Of a DNA stretch of 64,000 bases, positions 57,531 through 64,000 are shown in pieces. Origin of the DNA: Phallus indusiatus (taxonomy: Eukaryota > Basidiomycota > Agaricomycetes > Phallales > Phallaceae); contig JAQFWX010000073.1 in the NCBI GenBank assembly GCA_027605045.1, forward strand, positions 62,001-126,000, written 5' to 3'. Position 1 is the stretch's first letter, and each line of letters begins with the position of its first letter. The position numbers and the translations under genes were made by a program. Below the pieces are notes generated by a model, which did no database searches, was not told the DNA's origin, and saw nothing but the letters and a program-made list of their open reading frames with translations.

Positions 57531-60500
57531 TCATTTACGCGTCGTGCGGAGACGCGGCAATTTCCCTAATTGGGTAACCCCGCGTAATTGGAGATACTCA
57601 TCCAATGCCTGCAAGTCTTTGCAGTGTTCATACGGCTCCCAGGTCGTATCGCCTAGTGTCCATTGCACTAGGAACTCAATGTCCGTGTCTTTAGACCCAG
57701 TCCAGCGATGGGCTAATAGTTCATCTACATGCCATTCGGCGTTGTCCAGTTGTCCAAAGTCATACGCCGTCAATGACTCACGACGTGGAAATCTATCGTC
57801 ATCATTGGCGATATGTGGTTTCACTAAGTCCACGTGGAATACTGGATTTATCCTACGCTTCTTCAACTCGTCAGGCAAGTCGAGTTTGACGTTAATATTG
57901 TCTTTGACTGACAATACTTTGTAAGGGCCGACGTAACGCGGTACCAACTTACTGGATCTACCCTTTGGTAGAGATATGTTCTTCGTAGAAAGGTACACGA
58001 GGTCACCCTCTTCGTAAACAGGCGCATCTTGTCTGTGAGTGTTCGCGTGCATGGTTTGTTTCACGCGACTCGCGATTATGGCATTGTGTGCGGCCATAAG
58101 ATTCCATTTCGCTTGTAATGCGAATTGCTTCACACCATTGAACTTGGTGTCTGTGTTGAGCTGTCGCCCTAGTGCAGGGGTGTATCCGTAGTTAAGTTCG
58201 AATGGCGTGAACTTAGTCGTCTCACTCGTGCTACTGTTTAGTGCAAATTCCGCCATCGGGATACGTTCAGCCCAATCCTTTTGGTCGTTATCTATTATAG
58301 AACGTAATACTTGTCCTATGGAGCGGTTCGCCCGCTCTGTTGCTCCATCCGTCTGTGGGTGGAATGAAGTGGACATGAGGAGTTTTGTCCCTATTAGCCG
58401 CTGTAGTTCTTTCCAGAATTTCGCGGTGAATCTGGTATCTCTGTCACTGACGATGGAAGCTGGCACGCCATGATGCCTAACTACACCTTCAAAGTACAGG
58501 TGTGCTGCGCTTTTCGCAGTTAGCTTCGTGGTGGTGGGCATGAGTCTCACCATTGACGTCAATCTGTCAATTATGACTAGTAAGAAGTCATGTCCTTTCG
58601 ATACTGGTAATGGGCCTATAAAGTCCATTCCGACTGATTCCCATGGTTTATTGGGAATGGGTAGCGTCTTCAGTAGACCGCTAGGATGTCTATTGTCATC
58701 CTTATTCATTTGACATTTACCGCACGATTTGCAGTATTCATCGATGTCTTCTGCCATCGTTCTCCACCAATACACTTGTCTAATGTATTGCGACGTTTTA
58801 TAGCGTCCGAAGTGTCCCACAATTTCGTGTGCTTCACTAATGATGATCTCTACCAGCTTCCTCCCCTGGTAGAATAAGTGATGGGGTATGCAGACCACGT
58901 CACGGGAAAACTGATTCTTCGTGTACAGTAGCTGGTTTTTCATCCCAAACCCTTTGTATGCATCAGGGTTTTCTAACACTTTCTTCAGTGTTGTGTCGTC
59001 CTTATAGCCGCTCTTTATCAGATCAGCTAATCCTTCAAAGCCTTCAATCTTGGCTTTAAGCGTTTTACCGCTATGCTGCGCTGTGACTGCCAGTACATCT
59101 TTGTCGTCTGTATCCACTTCTTCAATGGACGCTGATCGTTGTTCAATGGATGCTTGTTCAGCCGTCTGTTGTTGGACTCTAGCTTTCGCCCGAGTGTTAA
59201 TGCATCTCGCCACACTGATTCTGAGTTCGCTTTTCCTTTCAGGAGGTAGCTGATCCCCTGTTGGATCTAGTTTCACGTCGATGTTGACGTAGTTCTCAGG
59301 TGGGTGTATCTCGTTAGGTAGGTCATCCTCGAAATATCTCGAGAGTCCATCTGCGACCGTGTTGGTTTCACCTTTGATGTGAATCGTTTCGTAGTCGAAA
59401 CGAGAGAGATACTCGTACCATCTCGCCTGTCTAGGCTAGTGTGGCCGCGGTTCGGTTTGGTCCGGTTTTTTGACCCTTTTTGCCGAACCGAAAACCGAAC
59501 CGATGGTTCGGTTCGGGAAATTTCACTGAACCGAACTGTTTTACATTGGTTCGGTTCGGTTCGGTTTTTATTGGTTCGGTTCAGTGGTTCGAACCGGTTC
59601 ACAATAGTACTTGAAATTTTCTAGATTTCGATGAATTTAGATGATTTTGGACAGCTTTTTTGCTTATGTAACACGGGCGCTTATTTAAGCGCCCAACTTA
59701 TCTTGTACATATTCGAAAAATATTTATGACATATTTTTTTATTCCCATTTTGAGCAATTTTTGAGCTCTCTAGAGCCAAAATAAAAAAAAAATCACGACA
59801 AAATTCACCATTTTGACCTAGTTATATGGCAATATGTGAATTGGTTTCTGAACCGGTTCGAAATGGTTCCTATCGGTTCAGCAATTTTTCAAAAATTTCC
59901 GAACCGTGAACCGAACCGTTTAAAAGACCGAACCGAACCGAACCGATAAATCGGTTCATTTCGGTCTTTTTTTCGGTTCAGTTCGGTTCGGTTCGGTCCA
60001 AAAACCAAACCGCGGCCACACTAGTCTAGGCGACATACGGGGCTGTGTCTTGAAGTGTTTCAAGGCCTCGTTGTCCGTTACTAGGGTGAATTTACGACCT
60101 AGTAGTTTGTCTTCCCACTTATTCAGTGCTTCAAGTACTGCGATGAGCTCGTGCTCATGAGTCCGGTAGTTGTACTGTGCCGGAGTGAATTTCTTAGACA
60201 TAAACCCTGCGGGTCTGCAGGTTTGCCAACTTGCGCCTTGACCATAGTATGCACCAACGCCACACTTGGATCCATCGGTTACAAGCCAAATTGGCTCGTC
60301 GCTATCAGGATTGATAGGTTTAAGGACTGGGGCGTTCTTCATCAACGCTTTGATTGCGTTGAAACAGCGTTCTAGTGCTGGTGTCCACTCGAATTGCCTG
60401 TTGTTGTGGGTACATCCCGACAATGGGGAAGTGTAAGTAGCGACTCCTGGAAGGTAGGCGGCAACGTATTGCACCAGTCCTAAGAACTTCTGAATGTCGT

Positions 60501-61687
60501 TGAACGTACGTGGGGTTCTCCAATCGCAAATTTTATCCATTTTATCCATATCTGGGTGGATACCATCGTCGTCGATGATGTGTCCTAGGCACTCCAATCG
60601 TTTGGAGTATAAGTCAACTTTCTTCTGACTTAGGTAAAGTTGTTCCTTCCTCAATCTCGAGAAGGCAATCTCCAGGTGTTCCTGGTGTTGTTGGATCATC
60701 ATTGAGTAGACGAACACGTCGTCGATGTACGAGTGTATGTTTCTTCGATGTGGTCCCGGAATATATGGGTCATCAATCTCTGGAATGTCGAAGGCGCGTT
60801 GCAATCACCTTGTTGCATAACATGGCTTTTAAATGTGCCATATATCGTCGAGAACGTGGTCTTATCCACATCTTCCGGAGCAATTCTGACTTGCTCGTAA
60901 GCTTCCGTTAGGTCAATTTTCGACCTGTACTTGTGTCTCGCCACGTCTTGGCGAATGGTCTCCTGGTCTGGAAACGGGGTCACGTCTTTCAACGTATTAT
61001 CATTCTGCTGACGCAGGTCAAATACCGTGTGTAGTCCTGATAATGCCTTCTTAAACAGGCATAGCATAGGGATGGCTTGCTGTGCGACAGTCGGTTCCCA
61101 CCAACCTGCTTGCGTGTAGCGCTCTATTTTTTCAGCCAGCAGTGGCTTGAGGGCGTCTGGGCACTTCGGTAGTCTGTACCGGATAACCTTGTTAGATTCT
61201 ATTAATGGGATATGATGATTTACATCCCTAAATGGAGGGAGTCTATTCGGCACTGGCCCGAATAAATCGCTGTACTCCTCCTTCCAGTACTCGCGTAGCG
61301 CGGGTAGGTTCTCATCCTTAAGTTCCGGTACTCGGATCTTCCGTCTCACTGCTACTGCGTTAGACGTAGTAGTTATGGGGCGTGCTGATGCTATGGCTAA
61401 GCTTTCACTTAACTCGGTGGGCTCATCCGTGGTGTCAGGTATTTCAGTGAACCGTTCCACTGGAGTGATTACTCCTCCATCCCGGGTGATTATCCCGTTG
61501 CCAAAGTCCAGGCAGATGTCATACCTTTTCAGGAATGGTACGCCAATTATGACGTCGTAGTAGTCAATGTTGACTATATCAAAGTATTCTAACACACTAA
61601 TGTCCCCAAATTCTATTCGGGTATACATTCCATACTGTATTACGGACTTACTTCCTTTCACTGCGAGCTGCAGTGATACTGGCTTAT
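57531..61687 (-). pseudogene. gypsy pol: protease end, RT, RNase H, integrase, chromodomain
   Basis: From the left flank of the family C LTR: protease end VIIGVPFLKRYDICLDF, then RT with HTVFDLRQQND, RSKIDLTEAYEQVRI and MQQGDCNAPSTFQRLM. A one-base frameshift near 60,745 separates this from SYIDDVFVYS (RT active site). RNase H follows (WLVTDGSKCGVGAYY, THEHELIAVLEAL, VTDNEALKHF), interrupted by a hAT element, then HIKGETNTVADGLSR. Integrase has the HHCC finger (VGHFGRYKTSQY ... CKSCGKCQ), catalytic D in GMDFIGPLP, D in IVSDRDTRF and E in QTDGATERANR. The C-terminus is a chromodomain with EFLVQWTLGDTTWEPYEH. After removing the inserts, gag, protease and RT share one frame. Confidence 0.88.
59437..60023. 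mobile_element. hAT family G element in RNase H, 587 bp
   Basis: TAGTGTGGCCGCGGTTCGG ... CCGCGGCCACACTA, exact duplications GTCTAGGC at 59,429-59,436 and 60,024-60,031. The arms are built of GGTTCGGTTCGG-type repeats with little CpG decay, so it is the youngest G copy here. Confidence 0.95.
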
Positions 61688-62314
61688 TGTTACGCGCCGG
61701 GGTCGGGATGACTAAGCGAGGCTCGGTACAGGATCGGATGTAGGTCGGGTGTTGGTCGGCTTCAACTTACTCTTGAGTTGCGCCCTCACGGTGCATTACC
61801 AACAATTTCGGGTCGGGCTGGATCTCCGATGTACAAGTGACGTCGGAGGTACTAGGAGTGAGACTGAGCTGCGAAGCTGCGAAGTCTCGAGGCTAGGAAG
61901 AGGGTCGGAGAGGTGAGACAGGGATAGGGTTGGGTCGGAGAGATTATCAGAGGTTAGGAATGAGGTCGGAGAAGTGGTCAGAGGTAGTTGTTGAAGAAGA
62001 TGGACACAACGTCGCCGACGACGTTCGAGGACGTCGCCAACGACGGCAAAGGATCTGAGATGAGATTGGATCGAGATACGAAACGTGTGGGAGAATGGGC
62101 GGAATAAGATCTATATCAGAACTGGAGAAGTAGTTACAGGAAGCTCGATCTTTAAATAGCTATGAAACTAAATAGAGACCTGAAACAGGTTACAACAAGA
62201 TAACAAGGACGGAAAAGGAAATGGTTCGGAACGGGGAAACAAAAGAATATAAGCGAGGTACGTAAAAGGAATGAGCGGAGCTCCGCTTAAGCGAGGTGTT
62301 ACGCGGGCGTGACA
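61688..62314 (+). mobile_element. Family C solo LTR in the gypsy protease region
   Basis: 627 bp, TGTTACGCGCCGGGGTCGG ... ACGCGGGCGTGACA, exact duplications CTTAT at 61,683-61,687 and 62,315-62,319. CpG content is high, so this copy is young. Confidence 0.95.
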
Positions 62315-62319
62315 CTTAT

Positions 62320-64000
62320 CCAGTTTGAATGTCTTCGCTCCAGTCGTGAGCGAGAATGATGGTGACATTATCATGCCTTGACATCCACTGTCAATCAAAC
62401 AATGCGCTAATTGGCCGTTTACGAGCCAGTAACCCTCTAGGGGTTTTATTGATTCTTTATCACGCTTTGGAGCCCTTGACTTAGGTCTCATCGTGTGGTC
62501 ATACAGGGGTTCTTCCTGTGACTTAATCGTCCCAATAGTGGACGAGCCTTGTTTGATAACAAGTAGTCTTCTTTCATCATAACCGTGATCTTCGGTTATC
62601 ACCATCATGTATGCGCCTACTGCATCTTCATTCTCGTCCCACTCATAGTGGTCCCCTCCCCCGTAGTCCGCTGCTTCCGCGGTGTCTTGACCTTGTTCAG
62701 CATCATCATACTGTGGGGATTCCTCCACTTCTAGTATGTTAACTCCCGTTTCTTCCTCTATAATTGCGTCGAGCAGCTCATCCGCATCGTCTTCATCTTC
62801 CTCCTCAACGTGCATTACGTTAGCACGTACCTGTCCCTTTCTAGGGCATTGTGGTCTTAGGTGGCCAGTCTGTCCACATTCATAGCACTTCAGTACGGTG
62901 CTACTGCTTCGGGCTTGCGTTCCTGAGCTGGCTGGTCGAGTTGTCATGGTAGTCGATGCTCTCGCCGGCTTAGTCATACTGCTCGTCGCTGGTCTTACAG
63001 CTAGCGCGTTGCTAGTTGTGGTCGTACAGGGAATAGTCCTCGTGGGTATACCGCTTGGTTTGATTTTAGCGCGGTAGTTGTTCTCTTGAGCTTGTCTGGC
63101 CAAGCTTGAATGGGTACCCGTTGATTTTACGGGTGTCTGACATTGAGCTAGTATTGACTTATTATAGTCCCATGCTTGCTCTATGTCGTTCGCGGCTATG
63201 TACAGCCGTCGAATTGATGAGTTTTCGGCCAAGAATCCCCTCTTGGTGACTTCACTGCGAATTCTCTCATCAAGTCCTTCTAAGAACTTTCGTTTGAAGG
63301 TGTATCTGTCCGGTGGATGGACCAGACGTGCTGCGAATTTCAGGAGTTCACTCATGTACCGGTGTACACTCCTTGCACCTTGCTTCGCGTGATCGAAGTT
63401 ATGTGCAGACTGGTTCTTGCTTGTAGGTGACAAGAACATATTGTGCATCCTTCGGAATAGTCTTACCAAGTCCCAACCCTTGGTTGAACGACCTCCTCAT
63501 TCTACGTGCTCCACGAACCATTCGTGTGCCTCCCCATCTAGTCGCATACCGACTACGGCTATATGTGCTTCGACGTACGCTGCACCGAGTAGGTTATTTA
63601 GTCTCAACCATCTGAGAATAGAGGTCACGAACTTCTCAAAGTCTTCAGGCTTTGATGATCCGCTATACATAACGGATAATGGCATCTTTGCACCCGCTTT
63701 CGCAAGTGGGGACGCTGATACTACTACATCCTTGCACTCCTCTAGTGCTTCTTGCACCATGACAATTATCCCCTTGTCTTCCCGAACTCTTCTAAACCTC
63801 TTCGTAGGTTTATGTCTATCTTCTCGGTCGTCAAATGGGGTTTCCCTCATTTCACATTCGAAGTATCCGCGATCGTACGCTTCTTCTTCGTCGTCTGACG
63901 AGTCCTCGTCATCATAGTATTTGGGCATGAAAGGCCCAGCGTTACTCTCCGGTATATCTCGGAGGTCTTCTCTCATTTGTTCGTACTGATCCCTGGCAGA
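62320..64000 (-). pseudogene. gypsy gag and protease start, open at the window edge
   Basis: The frame is open from the right edge and continues through an in-frame TGA at 63,499-63,497 to the family C LTR. It starts with an acidic region (DDEDSSDDEEEAYDRGYF). The capsid-like part has MYSGSSKPEDFEKFVTSI, RWLRLNNLL and EAHEWFVEHVE before the TGA, and LDERIRSEVTKRGF after it. The nucleocapsid zinc knuckle CYECGQTGHLRPQC is CCHC with the standard 2-4-4 spacing. An acidic linker leads to the protease active-site block AHCLIDSGCQGMIMS. The gag start codon may lie outside the window. Confidence 0.85.

Larger units (their letters stand above)
54956..64000 (-). mobile_element. Ty3/gypsy chromovirus-type LTR retrotransposon, partial, inactive
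   Basis: Order on the minus strand: gag, protease, reverse transcriptase, RNase H, integrase with C-terminal chromodomain, a third ORF, polypurine tract, 3' LTR. RT before integrase defines Ty3/gypsy; the chromodomain places it among chromoviruses. The 5' LTR and primer site lie beyond 64,000. One LTR and two hAT elements have inserted into it, and several stop codons and one frameshift are present. Confidence 0.93.

Noticed and set aside
57544..58877. Several plus-strand frames opposite gypsy integrase
   Set aside because: Antisense shadows of the pol gene.

Overview
This window looks like nuclear DNA of a basidiomycete fungus, most likely an Agaricomycete. The genes have many short introns (44-76 bp) with fungal branch sites, the conserved genes (SEN1, BCP1) read as fungal orthologues, and the transposon mix fits repeat-rich Agaricomycetes. 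That placement is an inference from gene structure and families. No search was run, and all splice models were built by eye from reading-frame continuity and splice signals.

Region 1 (1-10,250) is ordinary gene space with three intact genes. On the minus strand lie a SEN1-type RNA/DNA helicase (8 exons, about 1,934 aa) and a single-pass membrane protein with a LEA-2-like outer domain (4 exons, 463 aa). BCP1, a nuclear export and ribosome assembly chaperone (5 exons, 285 aa), reads divergently on the plus strand. One SEN1 intron appears to use a GC donor.

Region 2 (10,400-54,950) is almost entirely transposable elements, many nested and aged by CpG-to-TpG decay. Families separated by their ends and target duplications are: LTR families A, B, C and E plus a short LTR-like family J (5-bp duplications); hAT-type miniature elements F, G and a CCCGCGGG-rich family (8-bp duplications); CACTA-like elements (3-bp duplications); and several Tc1/mariner-type or foldback elements (TA). 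Target duplications resolve a nested stack at 10,833-18,282, including a small inversion between two inverted B LTRs. A 5.2-kb Tc1/mariner element (47,248-52,462) has 377-bp terminal inverted repeats, an apparently intact DD34E transposase of 340 aa, and a convergent passenger gene broken by three later insertions. Decayed coding remnants include an integrase-like protein, a Helitron/PIF1-type helicase, a gag-like protein and several unrecognised genes.

Region 3 (54,956-64,000, minus strand) is one chromodomain-bearing Ty3/gypsy retrotransposon that runs off the right edge. From its 5' side it has gag with a CCHC knuckle, protease, RT, RNase H, integrase with chromodomain, an extra third ORF, a polypurine tract and the 3' LTR. 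It is dead: it has in-frame TGA codons, an RT frameshift, a family C solo LTR in the protease, a hAT miniature element in RNase H and another in the LTR. The three single-copy genes look functional; the rest is mobile DNA in which only the mariner transposase looks intact.
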